Assembly: GCA_011800805.1 (NCBI GenBank)
Contig: MPNW01000015.1
Location: forward strand, 107,880-171,879
Direction of reading: 5' to 3'
DNA length: 64,000 bases
Source: Hirudo medicinalis
Lineage: Eukaryota > Annelida > Clitellata > Hirudinida > Hirudinidae
The notes below the pieces were generated by a model. It did no database searches and had not been told where the DNA came from. It was given only the letters and a program-made list of their open reading frames with translations. Position numbers and translations under genes: made by a program. Positions 20,801 through 32,300 of this stretch are shown here, piece after piece (the first letter of the stretch is position 1; every line of letters begins with the position of its first letter).

Positions 20801-23800
20801 TCTGAAAATAAACGATGCAACTTGATAGCAACTTGTGTCATCAAACATTGGTAGGCAAGATAGCATGCAAGTGAAGAACAAAACCAGTAAAATTTATTAC
20901 TTTCAAATCTACTTCAAATTAAAAATCTCACAAATACACAGATCAGTGCCATAGCCAGAATTTTAAAATTGGTCAAGGCGGGGAGGGGCAAATTATTTTA
21001 TGTGCATATAAATTCCCACAATTCCCTTTGATGTTTCGTTATATTTAAATGGTATCATGTAAATGTACTTCATTTATATAGCGCCATGTGCACAGCATCA
21101 GAGGCGCTTCTTGTTAGCCATTTATAAAAGCTCTCCTTCCCGAGGCGCTTGCGGCAGTGCAGGCTTGGTTTCGAACGCGACACACTACGACTGTTGCCAT
21201 TACCGCCGTACGCAGGAACGTAACCCATTCGGCCAACCTGCATGCCACAAATTATTGTTATTAATCGTGTTTCAAAATGTAGGTTCTTGGATGTTTGGCT
21301 TGATGAACGTGTGAGTTGGTCTGATCACAATAATTACATCTTACCCAAAATTGCAAAAAATAATGGAATTTTATCTAAGATTTGATTTTTTATTGACAAA
21401 ACTATTGCACTTATGTTATGTTATTCACTTATTTATCCATATTTGTCATACTGTAATATTGTTTGGGCTTCAAATTACACTTCAAGATTAAAATCCCTTC
21501 ACATATCTCAGAAACGCTCTATTCGTATCCTCTTTGATATTCCTCCATCATCTTCCAAGCCATCCTTCTATGAAAATTCTATTTCAAACATTTACCAAAC
21601 AAAGGACTTTCTGATTGCCATCTTTACGTATAAATATACCGAGAACCTATTGCCTCGCTCGTTTAAAAACTTTTATATACGTTCATCTGATATTCATTCT
21701 TACTGTTTGAGGTCGGCTGATAAATACAGATGTGAAGCTTCTCGAACCATGCTCAAAAAATGTTCATTGAACTGCTCCGGTCCTCGTACATTTTCTTCAA
21801 TTCCCGTCACCATTACATTCTTGTTGAAATTATTAATTAGATCAATTTTTTCTTTGTGAGATTCGGCTTTAATTCTTAAATTGGAACAGGCAGCTACTCA
21901 TCAGCTACAGGCTTTTTACAAAATTTGTGATTATGCTTGTAATTATGAGGGTTTGTAACTGTATATTTTTTTGTTTAATAAATCTACAAGGGAAAAAAAG
22001 ATTACAACTGTAAAATATAGCACTGGTGGATTAGCTGCAAACAATTAATTTCACACTAAAAACACATAAAAGCAAAAGCAAGGACACTGGTAATTTAGTC
22101 ATAGAAACTTATAATATATAATAAATAGTGGCGTCAGAAGGTTTCCTAATTTAGTGAGCTGTATTATGATCAATATATTATTTATAAATTAAATGGATTT
22201 AGAAAAATAACGGGGGAAAACCGACGGGACAAGTTTCCCCCGCCCGTGCCGACGATACGGATATACAAACACGCACATTTTTCTGAACAAAATCCAAACT
22301 TTGATATAAGTATCAGATTTTTAACAAGTCATTATCTTTCTGGAAAGGATCATGCAAGGAAAGTGTCATGTTATTTCTGAAATGCATGCAATTCATTCGC
22401 AACTAACCAGCAACATCAAATCGTGAAATTTCGCAGGATGTTTCAAGAGATCCTTGAATATATTTCAAATGCTCTCAGGTATCCAATATAATATAATTGC
22501 ATTATGGATGGGTTTAAAATTTAGAGGAATGTAAAAAACAAATATCATGATGAAAATTATATTCTAAATTTTATCTTATTCTACAGGAGTAGCCTATTGA
22601 TATGATATTCCTATACGATATTCTCTAAAGATGGTAGCGAAGTTACTCTAAAAAGAAGAGGCTGCTACGGGCACGACGAGACCAAAGCTCGAAGCCGCCA
22701 CTCGAACCGACCCACCCCATTTCAACCATCTCATTCACTGCCATCAAATCCCTGACCACTTTCGTCCTCCGCAATTCATCTACATCGACCAGTCCATAAA
22801 TCATCCGTCGTCGATCGAGGCTTCCCCCGTGCCTGCCTGCCGTCCGAAATGACCTGCCCCCTGTCATTAGGTTTCGGCCTATACTCGATTTTGAGCTCTT
22901 GAAGCATCGGTCAAGGACCCACCTCTTCAGGCCGGCAATAAATCGAGAACCCGATGCTATGCTTATGGCGCCATACAAATGAACTATTATTAACATTATT
23001 ATTAAATACACGCAAAGTTGTAATCGTTACAAAATAATTGCTAAGTGTGAAAAGTAAACAACTGTTAATTAAAAACCTTAATTAAGCAATCAGACAAAGC
23101 TTCCTTGAATTTCAAATACATCTATAAACAAGATTTAATCTCTAAATTTTTTAAAATTATTTTATTTCCCTTCTCCACGAACTCTGACATGTTTTCAGCA
23201 TTTTCAAAATATTGAAATGTTTTTGTGACCACTCAGAAATTTTCATTTGAAACATAAAAAGTATTTTAATACAAAAATTAATTAGCCATCACCACCTAAC
23301 TACCACCTGCTAATTCCAATTAAGCATAAACCTTTTATTTACCGCACTAGTGTCGTCAAAATCCGAAAATAATGAAATTTCTGCCCAGTCGAGCTGTAAT
23401 TACAATTTTGCTTTACAAACAAGCATACCAATTTCAGGTAATCTCTTCTGTGAAAATGATGGTAATGAACAAAATAAAACAAAACGCACTTGGTTCAACG
23501 CAGGTCCGACAACTGGTTGAAGAAAACCATCCACGATAAACTCGAGGAGTTTCGAGCAGACTGCAGGATGGGAAGCCTTAACATGATGTTTACATCATCA
23601 ACTCAACAATAACAACAAAAATAAATGGAACAATATAATTGTCCAAATAATTAAAAAATTAGTGCCATGCAACTAATCGACCGACACCTGAATTACAGCA
23701 TTGCAGAATTCCAGAGAGTTAAGAAACAATCTGAGATCGGGAATGTGCAAAAGATCCTCATCGGATAGGTGGTGCCAGTCGTCAGAAGGATACTCCAGCT

Positions 23801-24853
23801 TACATGGAAGAGACGAGTAAAGACCACTCAAACCAGTAGCCAGAACCTAAAGAATATTCAGTTGCACTAAAAATGAGAATTATTTCACTTATTATCAATT
23901 ACCAAAAATTTGTTTACCTTAATATTTTGCTTAAATTTAAGGACAATTTAAATCTAAATAGACTTAGATAGAAAAAAAATTTCAAATCACAATAACTTCA
24001 CTTCTACATTGCAAGGGTAAATACATACTGGACAAAAATTGGACTCATTTGCAACAAAAAGACCAATTTTGTCATTTTTGGCAGAGAGAGACATGATGAG
24101 CAGCAGAGCATCTCTGGCCTGTTGACCTATCACACCTTCTCTGTGGACAAAGGGAATGAGAAGATTAAATACAGAAAACTTGTCTTCTGAACTTGAACCT
24201 TCAAATATCGTGTCCAATACTTCTGATTGGATTGTCACACTTATGCATATCTGATGTAGGGTGAAAAGAAACTTTTCTTCTAGCTTTGAATTGTCAATCA
24301 AATCATTTTGCAATTTTAATGAACACAAATTTAACAGTTCAAGAAGAGGTTGCAAATGTTCACTTTCTATCAAAAACTGCTGATTGCTTTGGGCTAGAAA
24401 TAAATCATACAGAATGAATTGTTCTGACATCAGTCTATCTACAAGTTCATCTTGTTGATGACAAAACTTAGTCCATGAGAGAAGAATTTTCACAAGCTTT
24501 TCAGTGCACATTATATCTGACAAATCACTGGCCAGTTCAGATATTGAGCTTTGCGAGGAAATCAGGGAACTCATTGACCTCAAAACGTCACATGCTTCAC
24601 GAATACAGCCTTGAGATGCATTCATTTCACAATTGTCAGTATCTCCACTAAAAACTAATTTTTTTATATCATTTATGTATGACGTAAATTGCCTTTGTAC
24701 CGTGCCATCATTAAAAACGTAATTGCAAGAATCAAATCTGTGCACGCGTTGATATTTTAATTCACTGTTGTTTGGGCTGCTGGTTGATTTTCCAGGCAAG
24801 GTCTGGTTGACCTTATTTTTCAACCAGTCCATTTTTGATGCTTTCTTTATCAT
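17838..24853 (-). CDS. FHIP1: FHIP1 (FAM160A) - FTS/Hook/FHIP complex subunit, complete 10-exon gene
   Basis: FHIP proteins bind FTS and Hook proteins and link cytoplasmic dynein to early endosomes. Coding exons, 5' to 3' on the minus strand: 24853-24029, 23846-23688, 23576-23490, 20801-20631, 20478-20399, 20109-19912, 19349-18814, 18717-18539, 18375-18234, 18088-17838. Every junction keeps codon phase. Family landmarks in order are MDWL at the start (preferred Met at 24832), QARDALLLIMSLS, NESNFCPV/LATGLSGLYSSLP, TAYLDLFIRKITEPSLLKIF, LNCEDVMF, SGKHIMLSQHHSVKEID, GPFLEALFNRVE, YPQPLLRSLLL, and the C-terminal RKNAIYAAITFKEFLKELAA. The stretch before GPFLEAL is acidic and low-complexity, as in relatives. 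Length is about 868 residues, slightly short of vertebrate FHIP1. The donor of the 19349-18814 exon is the least certain; an alternative gtactt donor a few codons upstream keeps the same phase. Confidence 0.9.
20944..21058. repeat. hAT-like terminal fragment in FHIP1 intron
   Basis: CAGTGCCATAGCCAGAATTT followed by a G-rich run (ggcggggaggggcaaa) has the look of a hAT terminus of the CAGTGGCGTAGCCAG type. No opposite end was found. Confidence 0.35.
21066..21250 (-). mobile_element. tRNA-derived SINE, copy 2 (minus orientation)
   Basis: Read on the minus strand it begins GGCATGCAGGTTGGCCGAAT and contains the B box GTTCGAAACC. It then carries GCCTGCACTGCCGC, GGAAGGAGAGCTTTTATAAA and a longer 3' part (ctaacaagaagcgcctc and on) than the copy at 11,503. 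The two copies differ at scattered positions including CpG sites, as expected for independent old insertions. It abuts a LINE fragment at 21,266. Confidence 0.8.
21266..21990 (+). pseudogene. CR1/L2-type LINE, C-terminal reverse transcriptase part and 3' tail
   Basis: The frame VSKCRFLDVWLDERVSWSDH, then NNYILPKIAKNNGILSKI, a stop at about 21,384, and then LCYSLIYPYLSYCNIVWASN is the well-known end of CR1/L2/Jockey-group reverse transcriptases. The frame runs on to TGA at 21,857-21,859, followed by an AT-rich tail with AATAAA near 21,980. It is 5'-truncated, carries an in-frame stop, and lies antisense in the FHIP1 intron. Its left edge coincides with the SINE copy. Confidence 0.87.
22005..22255 (+). 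repeat. Degenerate copy of the hAT-like element at 41,595-41,925
   Basis: The stretch TGCAAACAATTAATTTCAC, GTAATTTAGTCAT, TTATTATGATCAAT-like and ATGGATTTAGAAAAAT blocks occur in the same order and spacing in the reverse complement of 41,595-41,925. Here the ends are worn and no target duplication is readable. Confidence 0.65.
22780..22995 (+). pseudogene. Second non-LTR retrotransposon C-terminal fragment
   Basis: The plus frame IIRRRSRLPPCLPAVRNDLP, then ILDFELLKHRSRTHLF, ending in a stop at 22,980, matches the last residues of many LINE ORF2 proteins (WN.LP......L..FK..LKTHLF). It is followed by an ATT-rich tail, as in L2-like elements. The GC-rich composition differs from the CR1-like copy at 21,266, so it is probably another family. 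Confidence 0.6.
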
Positions 24854-26105
24854 TTTTTCTTATCCATAAGTAGTCCATAAAAATTAATTAATCGATGCGG
24901 TCAGACAACTCCCAAATCCAATGTTTTTCGTATTGTAAAAGAAAAACAACAAAGACATTAAATTATTATATATTTGTAGTGAAACTTTGAAAATATTTCA
25001 TGAACAATTAAAAAAACTACTTTTGAGATTACAAATTGTATTTAAAAATATAATTTTAAAATTTTGGCGTTTTGAAGAAATTTTTTTCATAACACAAATT
25101 TCTTAAATGTAATGCACATTTAGATTTAGTAAAAGATTAAAGTATTTATAAAATTCTAAACTTGAACTAACTGGAAGGACCGAATTAAACAGTTGTCAAA
25201 ATTTATCTTGGCAATTTCGGGTCAATCGTTGTTCTGTACGTAGATTTATTTACAACTTTTGCACTTTCAAATACAAGGCAATATTGAATGAGATTATTTA
25301 CTTGATTCTAAAATAAACTAATAGTTTGATGATTAATCTTGAAATGATCAGCATAAATGTCAAAAAGCTCTGAATTAGAAATAAAGCAACTGAAAAGCGT
25401 TAATTCGTCATCGTTTACTTTATTCTGGCAAATGATTGATTACAGGAATAGTAAGTCAAATGGACCCCTCATTCGAGCGAACATTGATGCGAATGCAATT
25501 GAGAAGATTCGTATTAAAAGGCAATTTTTAAATTACAAATTTTAACTTACATATATATTCATAAAAAATAAAGTCACTCGGAATTCTTTCGACGAATTTA
25601 ATTTTAAGAAAGCAATAGCATAAAGCAGCACTTTGAATTTTTAGGATTGAATGCATACATTTATTCGTTCTGTCAAATGAACGCCTTGGTTGGTTGATGC
25701 TCTCTTGCGGCGTTGCTTGCTGGGCTGTCGTCTGGTCCTCCCGCTCATAAACATCGCTCGTTCGAAAGAGTGGCTGATTTGCTATTCCAAGCATTGTTAA
25801 GTTATAAGTTGGTCTTTCCAAACTTTTGTTTATTTTAAATAAATCTCACTTTTTTTAACATTCCGAGTTCTCAATCGGGGTAGACTTTTAAGTTTGGATA
25901 ATAGCAGTATATCTTGTGTATCCAGCACAGGAATTTAACGTTGAAGTTTCGAGAAGTTGCGGCTTTACTTCACTAAACGTTTGTAAGGTAGATATATGGT
26001 GAAATCCTCAGTAGCGTGATGGCATTGGAATGGTGCTGGAGAGAGCTGATTGAATTGCTGAAATTGCTCTTCAGTTTAAAACTTTTCTAACGAAATGAGA
26101 AAAAT
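24854..26105. other. Divergent intergenic region between FHIP1 (-) and robo (+)
   Basis: About 1.25 kb separates the two start codons, so both 5' untranslated regions and promoters must lie here unless further 5' exons exist. No TATA box with clear spacing or other motif could be assigned. Confidence 0.5.
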
Positions 26106-29100
26106 ATGAAGAAATTTCTGGCCAGGGCTTTGCTCTACAAAGTTGTCTTCTTTGCGGTATGCGCTGATGGTGAGTTTGATTCATTAATATTGACTGAATA
26201 AAACTATGGAAACATTTTATTTGTGAAAACGCCCATTAATTTTTTCAAATATTTAAAACTGTTTTTAAATTCGTCGAATTTTCCAAGATATATCGCAAAT
26301 AGCTAATTACCATTTTAATGTAACTAAATTCTAAATTTATTTTTTACTCTTGAGTTTAAATTACAGAATAAACAGGAGTGATGTTTTATCATTGCATAAT
26401 AAAGCATATCAAGGGAATTTTTAAACTCTTCAAGCTTACTTTCACTACTTCTGCATTTGATTTGAGTTCTAGGTGTACAGCAAGTGACTAATCCCAGAAT
26501 TGTGGAGCATCCAACTGATACATTCATAGCCAAGAATGAACCAGCAACCATAAACTGTAAGGTGGAGGGAGAGCCTCGTCCTATTGTCACCTGGTATCAC
26601 AATGGTGAAATGATAACCGAATCCATTGATGATAAGAAGAAACTCAACAAGATGGTTTTACCAACTGGTCAGCTATTTTTTATGGGCTTCCAGAAAGATG
26701 CCAATGCCAAGCAAGATGTTGGAATATACTATTGCAATGCCACAAATCCAGAAACAAGAGTCAGTGTGGTGAGCAGGAATGCAACAGTGGCTCTTGCATG
26801 TCAGTGAATTTTTTGTTAGGATAGGATATTAATATTTCTAACTCATTTTATTATACTTATATGGGATTAATAATGATCATTTTGCCAGCAATATCAATCA
26901 ATTTATTGATGGTAGACTTTACTAAATAAATCACAGCAATTGGAAATGAGTTTAGAAATCAACCGAAGAGTAGAGATGTGAGGATAGGATGGCCTCTCTA
27001 TCTCAACTGCTCACCTCCAAAAGGCAACCCCGAACCTTCTGTGAAGTGGAAGAAAAATAACGAAGTTCTAAATGCCACAGACAGGATTAAGATTTTGCCC
27101 AATAGCACATTGTTTATAAATGAAACAAGAAAAGAAGACAATGGGATTTATTTGTGTGTAGCATACAATAGCGCAGGGGAACGGTCCAGCATGCCGGCTC
27201 GGGTGCTGGTCAAAGGTGAATCACATGTGTCCCTTCGATTATTTATTCTTCTTGACGACAGAATTTTTTGATCCTTTGCAGAAAAGCCTCGAATAATTGA
27301 AGGTCCAAAAGATGTCTTAGCTCACGAGGGCTCGGAAGTAAAATTCCAATGTAGGGCTATTGGAGACCCCAATCCCATCATCATTTGGAAGAAGGCTGAG
27401 GGGCCACTGCCCACCAAAAGGTGCTTTTAGTTTGTTTTTCTATTTTCTAATTTTTAGGTTTTTAGTGATTGGCATATAAATAAAAATGCCAAAATTATTC
27501 ATTTACTGAATTTAATGCAAATCCAGTGAAAATTAATACTGTAAATGCTATGTTTATCTTTCTTCTGGAATGTTGGATGAATGTCATGGCATCATGTTGC
27601 TTATAAGCTCTTCTTAAATTTTAAATGTCAATTTTTATGAGCCTACTTCCACGAGGTACAAATGGTTTAAATAGATTTTAAAGTGAAGTAGAGACTTGTT
27701 GCTTAACTTCTTAGATACTAAAATATGCATTGTATTGTTTCTTTTCTAACTTTAGAATGTTTCTGATGGATGAGAAGAATTTAAAAATCGAGAAACTCAA
27801 AGATTCCGACGAAGGGGTTTATATTTGTCGAGCTGAAAATTCGTTTGGTTATGTTGAAGCAGAAGCGAAATTGACTGTTTATTGTTAGTACTTACTTGCA
27901 GCATCGAACATGCAAAAATGTTGGTTAAGTACTGAAAGGTGTCTGCAGAAAATACTAGAAATGTTTGGTTACATTTCTTGCATCTGATGTGTTGCTATTT
28001 CAATAAGTTATATATTTAACAAATTTAATTTTTATTTAGTTTCACATGTTTTATTTTATTTGCAAGCTTCCGCTGCGTTTGACAGATCTCTTTTACAGAT
28101 AACATTCTGACATAATATTTCTAGTTAATCAAGTGCTTGCTTCACAGCTTTCATATGCTTGTTTGATCTTCAGTCATTAAAGAGTTTTTCAGTATTGCAT
28201 GTCTCATGCTTTCAATTTCTTACACTAATATATAATTGACTTGTAATAATATTTGCAATTATAATAAGCATTATATAAAATTATAATTTGCCTTGATTAG
28301 CAGTATAGTTGTTATAGTCGTGTTATTGTATTATATGTAAATATAAATAGCTTGTTAAGGTTGATTTCTTTGTCACAACTACTACTTTGATGCTTTTACA
28401 GCTCCACCCTCATTCCTGGCAACTCCGATGGGTAGAATTGTTGGAATTGGCAGGAAGGTGATTTTTCGATGCGAAGTGACAGGAAGCCCGATGCCAACGT
28501 TGTTTTGGAATAAAGAGGGGAATGCTGTTAGTTGCTCATATTTATTTTCAACAAATTGAGGGGTCAATGAGTGTCAATGGAAAAAAATTGCAAATAAGAA
28601 AATAAAGTGATCAAGAGATAACCTCGAGGAACAGTGAACAGTTTACGACTAACCATTTATTTGAAAGACGTTTTGTGTGCTGATTTCATGATTAAGAGTT
28701 CAGCATGATTTTAAAATTTATAATTAATAATTATTTATGACTAATGTGATTAATAATTTATGACTAATAATTATTATTCGTTAATAATTTCTAGTTAACA
28801 ACTCTAACTAGTAATTTAAACTTTAGACCCTCATGTTTCCTGGAAGAAACTACGGTCGCATGGTGGTGACGGACGACGGTTCATTGGTGATCGATCCGGT
28901 CTTGAGAGAGGATACTGGAGAATACATTTGTAAAGCTCTCAGTCTCGCTGGAAGTGCATATGCAAAAGCAAAATTGGAAGTCCGAGGTGACTGCATGAAA
29001 TAAAATTCAAGAAAAAAAAAAGAAATGAAACTTTTTCTTTCTGATCTTCCATTTTTACCTGTTAATCCTGCCACTTACATATGCCCTTTAGTATAATCTG

Positions 29101-29372
29101 ACAACTTGTTTTTAATTTTGAAAAATATCTAACAAAATATAAATTCAAAATATCAATATTTAAAATTGCAGAAGAAGATACTCACCTGCCACCCATAATC
29201 GACACGATGCCGTACAACCAAACCGTCAGTAGAGGAAGCAATGCCGAGCTGAAGTGCACCGCCGTCGGTCAGCCTCCTCCAATCATCCGATGGACTAAAA
29301 ATGGAAAGAGTATTTCCCCGTCTCGTGAGAATCGAATGAAGTTGCTTTCCTCGGGAGTCCTCACGATAACGG
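26106..29372 (+). CDS. robo: Robo exons 1-8: signal peptide and Ig domains 1 to 5 (start)
   Basis: Exon 1 encodes the hydrophobic signal (FLARALLYKVVFFAVCADG). Ig1 and Ig2 are the Slit-binding domains in the family; here Ig1 contains VEGEPRPIVTWYHNGE and Ig2 contains KGNPEPSVKWKKNNEVL with YLCVAYNSAGE. Ig3 (KPRIIEGPKDVLAHEGSEV), Ig4 (PPSFLATPMGRIVGIGRKV) and Ig5 (PPIIDTMPYNQTVSRGSNAE) follow, each with its Cys/Trp/YxC core. Introns fall mostly in phase 1 at domain borders, as is usual for Ig superfamily genes. Confidence 0.93.
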
Positions 29373-32300
29373 GTAACGGCATTAAAGGAAAACAGTTTGG
29401 ATTGTGTGCTGCTAAAGATGCTGAACTTACTCGTTATTTGTTTGAATATTGACTAATATGGCAATCCAGTTGATTAAATGTGGCTTTTAAATTTTGAATA
29501 ATTGGTTTTTATTGACTATTTTCAATTTTAACAACAATTTTCAGGTCTTCTGAAGACTGACTCTGGACAATATTCATGCAAAGCATTGAGTGAATCTGGG
29601 GAGACAATGAGAAGTGCTTACTTAACGGTCGAATACCCGACCAATCCGAGGGTGGTATTTCAAGATCCGGATAGAAAACGCGTCTTTCCTCGAGCCCCCT
29701 CAAAGCCAGACGTGGAAGAAGTGTCAGACACGAGCATCCACATCTCCTGGAAGCATGAGAACCAGCAAGGGGCTCCATCTGTGACCTCTTATTCTGTGGA
29801 ATACTTCAGTCACGATACTGGAGAGGTTGGAAGCTGACCGAGATCAATTACTTTTTAAAATAAGTTTTGAGAAAATAATCTTGCATTAGGATGGTTATCA
29901 TTAGGAAATATGTGAGATGTGAATATGTGCACATCATAATATATTCTAAGCTAATATTTTCTAAATTCCACTTCATTCATTTTGTAAACCAGGGGTGGGT
30001 GATGTTGAATACAAATTCATCAGAGAAAAATTTTGTCATTTCTGGATTAAGGCCTGATACTCCCTACATTTTCTTTGTCCGTTCTCAAAATTCTGATGGC
30101 TTCAGTGGGCCGAGTCCTCTCACACCTCCCATTAAAACCAAAGGTACTTTAAGATTTCCTATTATCATTTGAGATTGGATTATATAACTTTCAATCAAGT
30201 TTCCTTTCCATGAAAACAGCTCCTTCAAGGCCCATGAATGCTTCAAAATTGCTTGTTTCATCTCATTATTCAGCAGTCGTCTCTGAGAAATTAAGTGCTC
30301 AAGTCATCAATATTTTGCCTCTGGAGGTAGGCTTGAATTATTTCTGTGTGTTTAAATGACAATTCATTATTAAAAATTCATTAACCTCCAGGTTCTCAGT
30401 TCCACTTCAATAAAAGTCTCCTGGGAATTAAGGAAGGGGACAATGAAATATTTAGAGGGTTTTAAGGTCTGCTACAGGCTTGTTTCTGATCATGAGATGA
30501 GGCAGAGGAGTCAGAATTTAGGACTCAACAAGCAAAGTTCAAAACTAAAGCATAAAATAAACAGGGATGCCAGGCACAATAAAGCTAGAGATGATGTTTA
30601 CAAGCAGAATTATGAATTTCACTCGATTAGCAAAAGACATCTCAAGCATCATATCACTCCAGCCACTCTTCACGATTCAAGTAATCTTCGACCGTTTTGA
30701 TGGATTCGTGAGTTGGAATCTGTTGAATTTTTATTCCTTTTGTTTGCAGTTTATGGTGACCTTGTTGAGAATAGATCTGAATTTGAGCAGAAAGCACCTC
30801 AGACTTATTCCCTTTATGATTACATGATCGATACGATTCAAAACAATGCCGCTTCCACTCACACACTCAAGAACCTTGAAAAGTTTTCCTTCTACGAAAT
30901 CTACGTTCAGCCATTTTACGACCACATCGTCGGAAAGCCGAGCCAAAGCATCCGGGCCCGAACGTTCGAAGACGGTTCGTTTCTTTGAGAAGGTTTTGAC
31001 TGATATCACCTTCGCCTGCTTCAATGTAACTTTTAGTTTCATTCTCAGTGCCTTCTTCACCCCCAATCAACATTCAAGTGAAACTGATCGATAATGACAC
31101 TCTACACATCACCTGGGATGCTCCACCTAGAAGGCTTTGTCATGGTATCTTGAGAGGATACAAAGTCTGGAAATAGAATAAATATATATTTCTTTAAAGG
31201 ATGATAATGTCTGAAATAATGTCTTTAAAATATTTTTCAGATTTATATGTTTGGCAGTGAGCCCAAATACAATAGGGAGATAGCAATCAACTCATCTTTG
31301 GATGGTGTATACATTCACAACATCATCAAGGATATGTTGTATGGCATACAGCTTTCAGCTTTTACAAAAGCTGGGGAGGGATCAAAAAGTGAAACTTTTT
31401 TTGTTGGTTAGTGTTAGTGTTTCTGCTGGAAACAGTTTGATGTTCTTACTGCTTAACTTTGGATTTTGGATGAGGAACTAAGTTCAAAATGTGCTTAAAA
31501 TGATTGAGTGCCTCACAATAACAAGTTATGGAGCCATGATGTGCTTTCTAACAATAGTATTATGGAGCCATGTTTCTAACCAATAGTTATATTATACATT
31601 ATCTGCAATTATACCATGGTTTAATTACAATTTGTTGTTAAATATCTCTTTACTTATTTATTGTTTTTGCCAGGGAATCAAACTTCAGGTCGTCAGAAGC
31701 AAACGATAATGTCCGAGACTTGGTTCATTGTTACCATTGTCGCTATCTTTGGTGGAATATTTTGGCTTGTTCTCTGCTTCTTCAGTACTTGGTTGTACAG
31801 GAACAGGAGGAACAACAAGAAAATCTCATACAAACTCAATGGCAAAGGTGCCTGTATTTTCATATGTTACCTGTTTTTATATTGCTCCATCTTTTCAATT
31901 TTATTGATGTTTCAATTTTAAGTATGTTACTCAAGCAAGTGGATTAGGTTTCACAAAAATGATGCCTCGGTTATAATGTGTGAAAATCAAATTCATTGTG
32001 AAAGGCCATAATTTTTAAATTTTTTGTCACCTTTCCATGTTTAGCTGTTAGCTGAATCATTAATTACCTTCCATAAATATTCATGTAAATATTTTTAACA
32101 AGATAAACTTTTAATTCATGATTATGAAGATATGTTTAAGGTTAATATTAATGTTCTTCTTCCATTCAGGCCCCATCAATGATTACATAAGGTAGGGCTC
32201 TAGAATAATCTCCATGCATCAAGGTTTGCTTCTTATGCGTGGTTTTCTTATCAGGACCGACGGCTTCGGAGCACTCGATTCAAAGACTAAAAATGTTTCC

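Noticed and set aside
22643..23011. 122-residue minus-strand frame
   Set aside because: The opposite strand carries a recognisable LINE C-terminus, so the minus frame is its shadow.
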